From Zobellia galactanivorans (lineage in GTDB: Bacteria; Bacteroidota; Bacteroidia; Flavobacteriales; Flavobacteriaceae), in NCBI RefSeq assembly GCF_000973105.1, contig NC_015844.1, positions 186,001-250,000 on the forward strand: a stretch of 64,000 bases of DNA, given 5' to 3'. The translations under genes were made by a program, and so were the position numbers. The notes below the pieces were generated by a model. It was not told where the DNA came from, did not search any database, and saw only the letters and a list, made by a program, of their open reading frames with translations. Below, one piece after another: positions 54,758 through 63,035 of this stretch (position 1 is its first letter; every line of letters begins with the position of its first letter).

Positions 54758-55119
54758 AACCAGTAGTAGATTGAAATTGAGTTAAAGGGTTTTCTTCATA
54801 GGCACTTATACATAAGGGTTAAGTATTTTTTTTGAGAAAGCTGGCCAAAGTAACCAGTCAACCAAAATATTCGAAAAGAATTGTTAACGTAGGAAAGGCC
54901 TAGTTAATTCGTTAGAAAATTCATGAATTTTATATTTCCGGAAACTATATGTTTCATCAAAAACTAGATATTCGACGAAATACATCCCACAGTGGCAATT
55001 GATCGTAGATTTATGCTTCCTTAAAATTCTATTCCTACAAACTCCTTTATCTTAGCCCTAGGAAAATATACTCGGCTAGCCATTTATCCGATGTCATTTT
55101 ACCGAAACCCAAATACTTT

Positions 55120-56964
55120 ATGAATCTTAAGCGAATTGTTATCGTTCTGTTTATTTTGGTCTCTTTACCAATGGTAGGACAGCCCTATACTACCCGAGAT
55201 GTTCAAGCTTACCTCATACGTCTTGAAAAACTGGTAGACAAGCAATTGGCGCAGGGAAATATTGTTTTTGACGAAAAGGGACTTTTAGACGAACGGTCAA
55301 GGACCAAAGGAAAGGAAAAGGTTCAGGCCTGCTTTAAATTATATAACTTTTACATCTACAAATCACCCGAACTTGCAGAAGACTATAATAACGAGTCTCT
55401 TGAACTTTCTAAAGAAATAGCTTATACGGAAGGTTATCTGCAGTCGATTACCCATCAAGCATTTATATATTTCATGCAAGGTAAGTTTGACCAGGCATCT
55501 GAATTATTGGACCGTTTAGATTCAGAAAAGCTAATGGATCAATACCCTAAAATCATTGCTGACAACAGTGCGCTAAAATCATATATCCACACCGAGCGTG
55601 GAGCATATGATTTGGCTCTCGACACCTCTTTAAAAAATCTACGCTATGGGGAAGCAATAGAAAACCCTTATGTTTTGATGAAGGCCTACTCTTCGATTTC
55701 CCATCTATATTTAAGATTGGGGCAATATGAAAAGGCGCTTGAAAATTGCCTCAAGGGCATCGATCATTCCTTGGCCTTAAAACGGACACAAAATATTTTA
55801 CCCAAGATAGACGAGATGGCCAGAATGGTCCATGTTTTACAAGGTAGTCGACCCGCCTCCGAAATCTACACCTTCTATCTAAAGCTAAAACAAAAATTAC
55901 CGGCCCCTGGAGGCTATATTGAGAGTGCCGTATTTATGAATATCGCAAGTATATACATAGAACAAGGCGAATTTGCACTTGCCGAACAGTATCTCAATAG
56001 GGTGTTCGAACTTATCAATGAAAACGAATACAGGTTCAGGCTTCCTAGGGCCTATATCCTGAGGGCCGAACTCAGCCTTAAAAGGGCCGATACTACAGCG
56101 GCCATAAAAAGTTATACGGCAAGCTATGGAACGGCGAGAAAAATCAATGCCTTTGATGTGGTCAAAGACGTGAGCTATAAATTGGCAAAGCTTCACCAAG
56201 CCAAAGGAAATGTAGAACTGGGACAGTCTTTCTCGGCCATTCATTGGGCCGTTCGCGATTCGCTTTTTTCCTTAGAAACCAACCAGAGAATACAAATTCT
56301 AGAGGCAAGCAGAAGAATCAACGAAATTTCCAAAGAAAAGGAAATACTTGAAATACGTACCAAAAACCAAGAAGAACGCTATGTATTTATACTCCTTGTA
56401 CTAACGCTGACCCTTATATCTGGTGGTATCGCCACATATTCGTATTTTAAGGTAAGAAAGAAAAACCGGCTCTTGTTTTATAGGACCAAAGAGCTCATAC
56501 AAGAAAAGATACACCAACAGAACAAGGCTCACCATTCCGACAAACCAAAAGAAACCGTCCCCAAAAGATTTCGTTCCCATGAATATATTGATGAAGATAT
56601 CAAGGAAATCATATTAATAAAGCTGAAAAAATTCGAAAAAAACAACGATTTTCTAAATCAAAAATGCAGCCTTTCATCGTTGTCGGAAGAACTACAGACC
56701 AATCAAAAATACTTGTCACAGGTAATCAACCATGAAAAAAAATCGAATTTCAACAACTATATCAACGAGTTAAGAATAAACTACCTTCTCAAACGTTTGG
56801 TCGAAGATGAAGATTTCAGAAATAGTAAGCTAAGTTATATTGCCAGTGTATGTGGATTCAACAACCAAAACACCTTTTATTCGGCTTTCAAAAAACGTTT
56901 GGGTATTCTCCCCTCATACTTTATTAAACAACTCAACGAAGAAAAAGAGAAGGAGCAAAACTAA
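55120..56964 (+). CDS. Membrane-bound TPR transcription regulator with AraC-type output
   Basis: A 614-residue one-component regulator. Signal/anchor sequence at the N-terminus ('IVIVLFILVSLPMVGQ'), tetratricopeptide repeats about 90-390 ('ALENCLKGIDHSLALKRTQN', 'ASIYIEQGEFALAEQYLNRV'), a short coiled coil, a membrane helix (about 425-448), then a cytoplasmic AraC-type DNA-binding domain (about 510-605: 'FLNQKCSLSSLSEELQTNQK', 'KLSYIASVCGFNNQNTFYSA'). The TPR part is predicted periplasmic and the DNA-binding part cytoplasmic, so the protein would sense across the membrane while bound to it. It is divergent from susCD and probably controls that pair. Its stop overlaps the DUF4442 stop by 4 nt. 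Confidence 0.88.
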   Translation: MNLKRIVIVLFILVSLPMVGQPYTTRDVQAYLIRLEKLVDKQLAQGNIVFDEKGLLDERSRTKGKEKVQACFKLYNFYIYKSPELAEDYNNESLELSKEIAYTEGYLQSITHQAFIYFMQGKFDQASELLDRLDSEKLMDQYPKIIADNSALKSYIHTERGAYDLALDTSLKNLRYGEAIENPYVLMKAYSSISHLYLRLGQYEKALENCLKGIDHSLALKRTQNILPKIDEMARMVHVLQGSRPASEIYTFYLKLKQKLPAPGGYIESAVFMNIASIYIEQGEFALAEQYLNRVFELINENEYRFRLPRAYILRAELSLKRADTTAAIKSYTASYGTARKINAFDVVKDVSYKLAKLHQAKGNVELGQSFSAIHWAVRDSLFSLETNQRIQILEASRRINEISKEKEILEIRTKNQEERYVFILLVLTLTLISGGIATYSYFKVRKKNRLLFYRTKELIQEKIHQQNKAHHSDKPKETVPKRFRSHEYIDEDIKEIILIKLKKFEKNNDFLNQKCSLSSLSEELQTNQKYLSQVINHEKKSNFNNYINELRINYLLKRLVEDEDFRNSKLSYIASVCGFNNQNTFYSAFKKRLGILPSYFIKQLNEEKEKEQN

Positions 56965-57503
56965 TTTACTTCTTTTTTCTTCGCTTCCGCCAACGCCCTT
57001 TTCTTCTTATAAAATGCCTTGTCGGCTACATAAATGGTCTTTTTCACTTCACAGAAGACAATATCACGAGCCTTGTTCATCAAGTAAGTCGTCTTTACAA
57101 TGTCGATCGCATCTTCTTGCGCTACCCTTTGCTTGATTTTCTCTACTTCCTCCCAACTGTATTCAAAATCGGCATAGAGGTCTTCTTTGGCAGGCCTTTT
57201 AAAGTAAATTGCGGCAGACTTGTCCCAAACCACATAATCGTCGCCAAGTATGTTAATGAGCTGAACCATGGGTATGGGATCAACGGCCGAGAACATACTT
57301 CCTCCGAATATAGTGTTTACATAATTCCGGTTTTTATACCCAATAGGCAATTTCACCGTCACCTTTCGCAAATCGGACGAAACCGCTTTCACCCTTGCCG
57401 TGCTACGACGGTACATAGGCGAAAGGTTAAAACCGTATTTCAATAATTTATGCTTGCCTATAAAACGGGAGCCGATGTCGACCAAATCACTATAAAACGA
57501 CAT
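56961..57503 (-). CDS. DUF4442 hotdog-fold protein (acyl-CoA thioesterase-like)
   Basis: A 180-residue cytoplasmic protein of the DUF4442 group, related to hotdog-fold thioesterases. Visible features are 'RKVTVKLPIGYKNRNYVNTI' followed by 'FGGSMFSAVDPIPMVQLINI', where hotdog enzymes carry their central helix, and 'YFKRPAKEDLYADFEYSWEE'. A basic Lys/Glu-rich tail follows. A house-keeping lipid or acyl-CoA role is likely and unrelated to the glycan genes. It is convergent with the regulator to its left (stops overlap by 4 nt) and is followed upstream by a 527-nt gap. Confidence 0.8.
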   Translation of the reverse strand: MSFYSDLVDIGSRFIGKHKLLKYGFNLSPMYRRSTARVKAVSSDLRKVTVKLPIGYKNRNYVNTIFGGSMFSAVDPIPMVQLINILGDDYVVWDKSAAIYFKRPAKEDLYADFEYSWEEVEKIKQRVAQEDAIDIVKTTYLMNKARDIVFCEVKKTIYVADKAFYKKKRALAEAKKKEVN

Positions 57504-57747
57504 TAGATGTATCTAAATTACCAATTGGGAACAAGGGCTAAAATTACCACTAAGTACCAAATAAAAAAAATGAAGGAAAAAACGGGGAGTAAAAGAAAAA
57601 GAACTTTCATCAGATGAAGTCCTTAAAAAAGACAATAGGTGCAGACGCGATTCCTATTTTCGAAAGAAATAATAAAATACGAACGATATTTTCATCTAGG
57701 CCGATCCGTGCTTTTTCAAAAAGGGGGAACATTTATTTCGTTCTATC

Positions 57748-57870
57748 ATAAACAGCGATAAACGGCCTTCTCAAACTTCCTATCAGACATATATCGCCCG
57801 TATTTCAATACCCCAAAATTAGGGTACAGAGTCAGAAAAAACTTATAGTTTTCGATAAACAGCGTTTATC
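57748..57870. promoter_or_regulatory. Repeated ATAAACAGCG and palindrome in gap 57504-58030
   Basis: This 527-nt gap has no gene that I can support. ATAAACAGCG occurs at 57748-57757 (extended to ATAAACAGCGATAAAC) and at 57855-57864, the latter within a perfect palindrome GATAAAC-AGC-GTTTATC (57854-57870). They lie 245-370 nt upstream of the DUF4442 gene and downstream of GH117. This could be a regulator site for an unseen transcript, or a relic. Confidence 0.35.
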
Positions 57871-57980
57871 TACATGTGAATGCCTAGATACCTATAGACG
57901 AGTCGTTATTTTAAGATGAAATGTAGAAACTGGGCCACTTTAAGCGTTCTGAAAGCTTTCTTCCTTAAAGTCTTGAAACC

Positions 57981-58006
57981 AAAAAGAGCATCGCTAAATG
58001 CCCTCT
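57981..58006 (-). terminator. Terminator after the sulfatase-GH117 operon
   Basis: On the minus strand AGAGGGCAT and ATGCTCT pair (7 bp with a 2-nt bulge, loop TTAGCG) followed by five T's, 25 nt past the GH117 stop. It is a modest but well-placed rho-independent terminator. Confidence 0.55.
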
Positions 58007-58030
58007 TCCGTTGATTTTAAAACTCAATTT

Positions 58031-59296
58031 CTATTTCAGGACCTCGGACTGTAGGCGTTCCACCTGTTTGGCACTCAAGCCTTGTCTGTAATAGACATCG
58101 GGCCGGTGATTTACCCGGTGTTCCTTCATTTCGGGGTCATCTAGATCAAGGCTCAGGTCACAGTCGAAACGAACGAGTTTTGAATGGTATTTGCCTTTGC
58201 CCCCTAAATTGATAAAGTGGGCAAGGCCCCAAGTAACGCCCCTGCCATAATCGGTATCGGTAAAGGCATCCGGCACATAGGGAGCGCCTGCATAGGGCAT
58301 CAACTCGGTAATGGAGGCAATTTCAAAATTTACCCAATCTTCGGCATATTGTACGGTATTGTGTTCGGGACCGTCTTTATAGACCAAAGCCGCAACCCCT
58401 TCCCTGAAGGGAAACAATGAAGTCTCATGCCCCGAAGTTATTAAGGGATTCAGGGGATGCTTTGTAAAAGGCCCCAAGGGATCATCAGCAATAGCGAGTC
58501 CTTGCATACGTACCTTGTCGGGTTTTTCACCAAAATCGGATTTATAATAAATATAGATTTTACCATTGTGAACAAGGGGATACGGATCGTGAATGGAATA
58601 TTGGTCCCACTCCCCTTCTCCCCCGTTCGGGATCACTACCTTATTATACGGGGTCCATGGGCCATCGGGCGAATCGGCATAGGAAACGGCAACAGGGCAA
58701 TCATCCCCTCTTTTTCCGCTCGCCTCCATAAAGCCTTGGTAATACAGGTAATATTTGCCCTTCCACTCCAAAATATCGGTAGTCGTTACCGACCGCCATC
58801 CTACCAAGGGTTTTTTAGGTCTTTTTATGGCCACCCCTTGTTCTTCCCAAGTAAAACCATCGGAAGACGTAGCATACCAAATTTCGGACAGGTCCCAGTC
58901 GGAAGAGGGAATGGTATCATTACTCTCATCTGCCCCCCGCGGTGGCGTAGAAGTATTTCTATACGTGTACCACACGTAATACTTCCCCTTGTGCAAGAGT
59001 ATTTTGGAAGGATCCCTTCTTGTAATCGTACCATCGTTTCCGTTGTAATCGAAACCTTTGAGCTCAGTATATTTAAATTGGCTAAAAAGCTCGTTATGCT
59101 GTGGCTGCGGTGCTTCGTAGTCGGTATAGATTCGTTCCATTGCGGCACTCATCTTTCGGTTGGGTTTTTCGCTAGGCAATATAAAAGGGAAGCCCCTTTG
59201 ATCGGCTTGCTGTTCTACGTATGGTTTTTTCTCGGACTGATCTTGACATGCTCCCAACAAAAAAAGTAGGGCAACGATTGTAGTGATGTTTTTCAT
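58031..59296 (-). CDS. GH117-family glycosidase, lipoprotein (sulfatase-linked copy)
   Basis: A 421-residue GH117 enzyme with lipobox Cys17 ('VALLFLLGACQDQ'). Active-site matches are Asp95 in 'ITRRDPSKILL', Asp237 in 'SIHDPYPLVH', and His290-Glu291 in 'ITSGHETSLFPFR'. It is clearly a paralog of the island copy at 29864 but is divergent over most of its length, so the two probably act on different substrates. The known reaction is exo-release of 3,6-anhydro-L-galactose from agar-type oligosaccharides. It starts 32 nt after a sulfatase gene on the same strand, suggesting desulfation followed by removal of a terminal sugar. Confidence 0.88.
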   Translation of the reverse strand: MKNITTIVALLFLLGACQDQSEKKPYVEQQADQRGFPFILPSEKPNRKMSAAMERIYTDYEAPQPQHNELFSQFKYTELKGFDYNGNDGTITRRDPSKILLHKGKYYVWYTYRNTSTPPRGADESNDTIPSSDWDLSEIWYATSSDGFTWEEQGVAIKRPKKPLVGWRSVTTTDILEWKGKYYLYYQGFMEASGKRGDDCPVAVSYADSPDGPWTPYNKVVIPNGGEGEWDQYSIHDPYPLVHNGKIYIYYKSDFGEKPDKVRMQGLAIADDPLGPFTKHPLNPLITSGHETSLFPFREGVAALVYKDGPEHNTVQYAEDWVNFEIASITELMPYAGAPYVPDAFTDTDYGRGVTWGLAHFINLGGKGKYHSKLVRFDCDLSLDLDDPEMKEHRVNHRPDVYYRQGLSAKQVERLQSEVLK

Positions 59297-59328
59297 GGCT
59301 TGGTCTGGTTATGGTTTTATTGTCTTTT

Positions 59329-61131
59329 CTATTTTCCTAAATATTCAACATAGGTGTAGTATACCCCATAGGTCTCCCCTCCCTCCATAAAGTCGTTGAC
59401 CAACATGGTCTTTCCTTCTTGAAGGTTCAAGATAAAATCTACACTGTGGGCTCCGGCATCAATGGACCGCTCTTGGATTTGATTGGCAATTTGGATCCGT
59501 ACTTTTTCAGGATGCATGCTTTTGTAGTCATATTGGTTTTTAGGGTTCTTTTCAGGAATGCCCCAAATGGGCCCGGAACATTCTTTGGGCCAACGCATAC
59601 AAGAAATTTTATACTGCCCCGCTTTTTCGACTTTAATAGGATGGGTATTGTTCCTGTTCTTGATTCCCGATGCCACCTGCTCCGGTTTCCAGATACCCCC
59701 ATCTTCTCCAATGGCGTGCTGAATGGTCAGTTTAATTTCTTTCTGGTTATCGTTACCGACAATACTCACCGGAAACTCTTGGTATTCATTCCCCGATTTG
59801 GCCCTGTTCAAAAATGCTTCGTTTTGAGCCAATAAACCTTCTACTACTTTATTGTTTTTTGAGGCCACATCATGGTCTTGATGCGGGTCCTTCCCTATGT
59901 CGTATAAATTCGTTCCGTTTACCAGCCGCCATTTCTTGTTGAGTATCGCGGTTTCATCGGTATCGTGTGGGCTACGCCAATCTTGACGGTGGTGTACAAA
60001 GACCGTTCTTTTCTCATCGAGCTTTCCGTTTTTGAGCAATAGTGGAGAAAAATCGATTCCGTCCAACTTCATTCTTTCGGGAATTTCAAGACCACAGAGA
60101 CCGGCCAAGGTGGGAATCAGGTCTACATGCGCCGTTAATTCGTTCAAGTCTTTCCCTCCTTTTATCTTACCGTCTTTCCAACGTATAAAAAAGGGTACCC
60201 GATGACCTCCTTCGTAACGCTGTCCCTTTTTTCCCCTAAAACCTTTATTAAAACCCAGTTTACCGTCATCACTCACACCGCCTCCCGAACCGTTATCGGT
60301 CATATAGATCAGTATGGTATTGTCGGCCAATTTTTGTTTTTTCAGATAGGCTTCGAGTTTTCCGAAATTCTCATCAATATTGGTAATCATTCCATAGAAT
60401 TCGGCACCTACTATTTTATCGCCTACCAAATGTCGGTAAGGCGCTGCATATTTTTCCGCGACGATAAACGGACTATGGGGCGCATTGGTAGGCAAGTACA
60501 AAAAGAAAGGCGCTTCTTTGTTCTTATCGATAAACTTCATGGCTTCTTGAAACCATACATCGGTACAATAGCCTGAAAACTGTTTAGGCTCATTGTTAAC
60601 GTAGTACACATCGTCGTTGTAACTATTCCCCCAATAATCGGACAACTCGCCCACACCTCCGGCCTTATGGTGGACCGCTACGTCAAAACCACTATCGGTA
60701 GGCCTTGAGGGGTAGTTATCGCCCAAATGCCACTTGCCGAACATTGCCGTTTTATAACCGTTCCTTTTAAACACATCGGCCATGGTAAGTGCATTTTCCG
60801 CCAAGGCATCACGTCCCTTATATGTGGCCCATGTACCGTTATTGACGGGGTATCTTCCGGTCATAAGCGCCGCCCGTGTAGGAGTGCACATAGGACTTAC
60901 ATGAAAATCGGTCAGGCGTACGGCCTGTTTATAAAACTTATCGATATTCGGGGTCTTTATCCACGGGTTACCATGGCAGGCCAAATCACCTATCCCTTGA
61001 TCATCGGTCATTACCAAAATCACGTTAGGCGGTTTTACCTCTTGTGAAAATCCATTCCCCAGAAAAAGCGCCATCCCTAATAAGAATACGCCCTTTATCC
61101 CTTTGTTCGTTATCCGTTTAAATTTTTCCAT
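59329..61131 (-). CDS. S1-family sulfatase
   Basis: A 600-residue type I sulfatase with a signal peptide (cut near 'GNGFSQEV'). The first metal site 'ILVMTDDQGIGDLACHG' (Asp43-Asp44) precedes the formylglycine motif C-T-P-T-R at 82-86; 'GKWHLGDNYPSRPTDSGF' and 'LIYMTDNGSGGG' complete the catalytic set. A C-terminal beta-rich region (about 455-600) extends beyond the core. The target should be a sulfated algal oligosaccharide, and the GH117 gene 32 nt downstream suggests a galactan. It is divergent from the membrane-bound LuxR-type regulator at 61342, 210 nt away. Confidence 0.93.
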   Translation of the reverse strand: MEKFKRITNKGIKGVFLLGMALFLGNGFSQEVKPPNVILVMTDDQGIGDLACHGNPWIKTPNIDKFYKQAVRLTDFHVSPMCTPTRAALMTGRYPVNNGTWATYKGRDALAENALTMADVFKRNGYKTAMFGKWHLGDNYPSRPTDSGFDVAVHHKAGGVGELSDYWGNSYNDDVYYVNNEPKQFSGYCTDVWFQEAMKFIDKNKEAPFFLYLPTNAPHSPFIVAEKYAAPYRHLVGDKIVGAEFYGMITNIDENFGKLEAYLKKQKLADNTILIYMTDNGSGGGVSDDGKLGFNKGFRGKKGQRYEGGHRVPFFIRWKDGKIKGGKDLNELTAHVDLIPTLAGLCGLEIPERMKLDGIDFSPLLLKNGKLDEKRTVFVHHRQDWRSPHDTDETAILNKKWRLVNGTNLYDIGKDPHQDHDVASKNNKVVEGLLAQNEAFLNRAKSGNEYQEFPVSIVGNDNQKEIKLTIQHAIGEDGGIWKPEQVASGIKNRNNTHPIKVEKAGQYKISCMRWPKECSGPIWGIPEKNPKNQYDYKSMHPEKVRIQIANQIQERSIDAGAHSVDFILNLQEGKTMLVNDFMEGGETYGVYYTYVEYLGK

Positions 61132-61302
61132 ATGTATTGAAAAGAATTATTTTTAGCTTTTGCCCATTAATGTCACATCGCTTTTCCAAGTCGCCCCCGA
61201 CCCCTCAAAACTAGCCATAGAAAACAACAAAGCTTAAAAAAGATACTTTACAAATATTATACAAAAGATAATTACGCCCTCATAAAGACGATATTCCCTT
61301 TA

Positions 61303-61319
61303 ATATTTAATATCTTGAT
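61303..61319 (+). promoter_or_regulatory. Promoter-like 17-mer upstream of the TPR-LuxR regulator
   Basis: ATATTTAATATCTTGAT differs by one base from the site in front of the LacI-type gene (13143-13159). Its TATCTTG core is a plausible -7 element and would leave a leader of roughly 18 nt. Confidence 0.35.
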
Positions 61320-61341
61320 TCCAGTAAGCTTAAAACCCCAC

Positions 61342-62979
61342 ATGAAACTGTATTTCAGATATTTACATATTTTTATATTATTCTTCTACATTCATACGGG
61401 CCTGTTTTGTCAAAACAAGGCGCATAAAAACCATATACAAGACAGCACATCCTACTATACAAACCAAATAAAGAAGGCCGTAACCAAATCGAAGCTGTTT
61501 CCCGATAAATCTTATCACATGTTCGATGTTTCCAAAGCCTATTTTGAAAAAAAAAGAGACACGGTACATATAGTACACTGTCTCTTGGGCATGTCGGAAA
61601 TTCAAAAGAAGAAAGGAAAATTCAGTCGATCATTCGATCACCTATGGCAGGCCAAGTACTTAAGCGATTTTTCTAAAAACAAGGCGCAGAAAGTGCGAAT
61701 ACGTATTGACCTGGCCCGTCTTTACGATGAGTTCAATATGAACGAACAATCGGTCTTACATTTAGGAGAGTCCCTAAAAATCGCAAAGGAAATATACGTT
61801 CTCGATTCCACCCAGGTAAAACATCTGATTTCCAGTTATATGTACATGGCCGTACGGCAGCGCAAATCGGGGAATCACCATAAAGCCATGCAGTACTTAG
61901 ACTCTTGCTTTATCAACCCATCGGTCAAGCTCGAAAAAAGTGTAGAGATGCCCTTCTGGGATGCCGAGCGAGGAAAAATCATGCAAGAACTCAAACAGTA
62001 CGGCAAGGCAAGCACTTATTTACATCTTTCACGCAAGCATACGCTAGACAAACAAGCGAACTACCGCCCCAATATCTCTATGTACCTGGGCGATTTAAAA
62101 AAAGACCTTGGCCAAAAGGATAGTGCGCTCTATTTCTACAATGAAAGTTTATCGCTGAGCCGTGACCACGGGTTTAGAAACGATTTAGAAGCCGAAGTAC
62201 TACGTAAGATCGCAGAAGTATATTCCATGAGCGGGGAAAAGGACTTGGCCTACGACTATCTCATTGAATCGACCCGTACCGCCGACCAAATCCTACAGGC
62301 AAAAAACCAGACGAACAGTGAACTTTTTCAAATTAAGGACACCTACCTCAAGTCCATTTCAAAAAAGGATGCCCTTTTAGAGCAAAAAAACATCATCATA
62401 GAGAAAAACTTCCAGATACAACGCCGGCTTCAGATTATCATGGGGCTCTTGGTTTTGCTCGGGATCGTAATCTTTATTGTGGTACGTACTAGGCTCAAAC
62501 TGAAAAAAACCGTTTTACGCCAAAAAGAAGCGGAATTGCACACTAAACTTATAAGTGAACGAAGCAAAAACGAGATTGAGATTAAAAGCAAACAACTCAC
62601 CTCTTATGCCCTTCAACTCATAGACAAAGACAGTGCCATCGATGAGCTACTCGATATGTTGAAAAAAGAAGGCTCGCCCCGCTACAAGTCGCTTTTCAGC
62701 AAATACAAAAAGGGATCTAACGACCTGTGGAACGAATTCAACCTTCAATTTACACAGGTCAACTCCGCTTTCTACGATAAACTAAAAGAACATCACCCAA
62801 GCCTGAGTTCTACCGAACAAAAGCACTGTGCGCTTATAAAACTGAACCTAACGACCAAAGACATGGCCCGGATCTTAAATATAGAACCCCATAGCGTTCA
62901 CGTCTCACGTTCTAGAATTCGAAAAAAAATGGGGTTAGAGCGCTCACAAAACCTAGAAAATTACATTTCAAGTATCTAG
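61342..62979 (+). CDS. Membrane-bound TPR regulator with LuxR-type output
   Basis: A 545-residue one-component regulator. The ATG at 61342 is chosen because it precedes the signal/anchor ('YLHIFILFFYIHTGLFCQ'); the longer frame begins with TTG. TPR repeats fill about 40-340 ('ISSYMYMAVRQRKSGNHHKA', 'GDLKKDLGQKDSALYFYNES'). A membrane helix ('IIMGLLVLLGIVIFIVV', about 372-390) and coiled coil precede a C-terminal helix-turn-helix of LuxR/GerE character ('LNLTTKDMARILNIEPHSVH', then 'VSRSRIRKKMGL'). The layout matches a periplasmic sensor wired to a cytoplasmic DNA-binding domain. It is divergent from the sulfatase-GH117 operon, its likely target. Confidence 0.87.
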   Translation: MKLYFRYLHIFILFFYIHTGLFCQNKAHKNHIQDSTSYYTNQIKKAVTKSKLFPDKSYHMFDVSKAYFEKKRDTVHIVHCLLGMSEIQKKKGKFSRSFDHLWQAKYLSDFSKNKAQKVRIRIDLARLYDEFNMNEQSVLHLGESLKIAKEIYVLDSTQVKHLISSYMYMAVRQRKSGNHHKAMQYLDSCFINPSVKLEKSVEMPFWDAERGKIMQELKQYGKASTYLHLSRKHTLDKQANYRPNISMYLGDLKKDLGQKDSALYFYNESLSLSRDHGFRNDLEAEVLRKIAEVYSMSGEKDLAYDYLIESTRTADQILQAKNQTNSELFQIKDTYLKSISKKDALLEQKNIIIEKNFQIQRRLQIIMGLLVLLGIVIFIVVRTRLKLKKTVLRQKEAELHTKLISERSKNEIEIKSKQLTSYALQLIDKDSAIDELLDMLKKEGSPRYKSLFSKYKKGSNDLWNEFNLQFTQVNSAFYDKLKEHHPSLSSTEQKHCALIKLNLTTKDMARILNIEPHSVHVSRSRIRKKMGLERSQNLENYISSI

Positions 62980-62991
62980 CTTTAAAAACGC

Positions 62992-63010
62992 AGGGGCTGG
63001 CCACGCCCCT
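62992..63010. terminator. Hairpin between the LuxR-type regulator and GH5
   Basis: AGGGGC and GCCCCT arms with a 7-nt loop. On the minus strand the stem is followed by TGCGTTTTTAAAG, fitting a terminator for the leftward GH5 gene; it lies between two convergent stops and may serve both. Confidence 0.6.
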
Positions 63011-63035
63011 AATATTTCATAGGTTCGAAAATCTA

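Noticed and set aside
58457-59269. 270-codon plus-strand frame antisense to the second GH117 gene
   Set aside because: The minus strand encodes an intact GH117 enzyme with lipobox and catalytic residues; the antisense frame has no recognisable domain.
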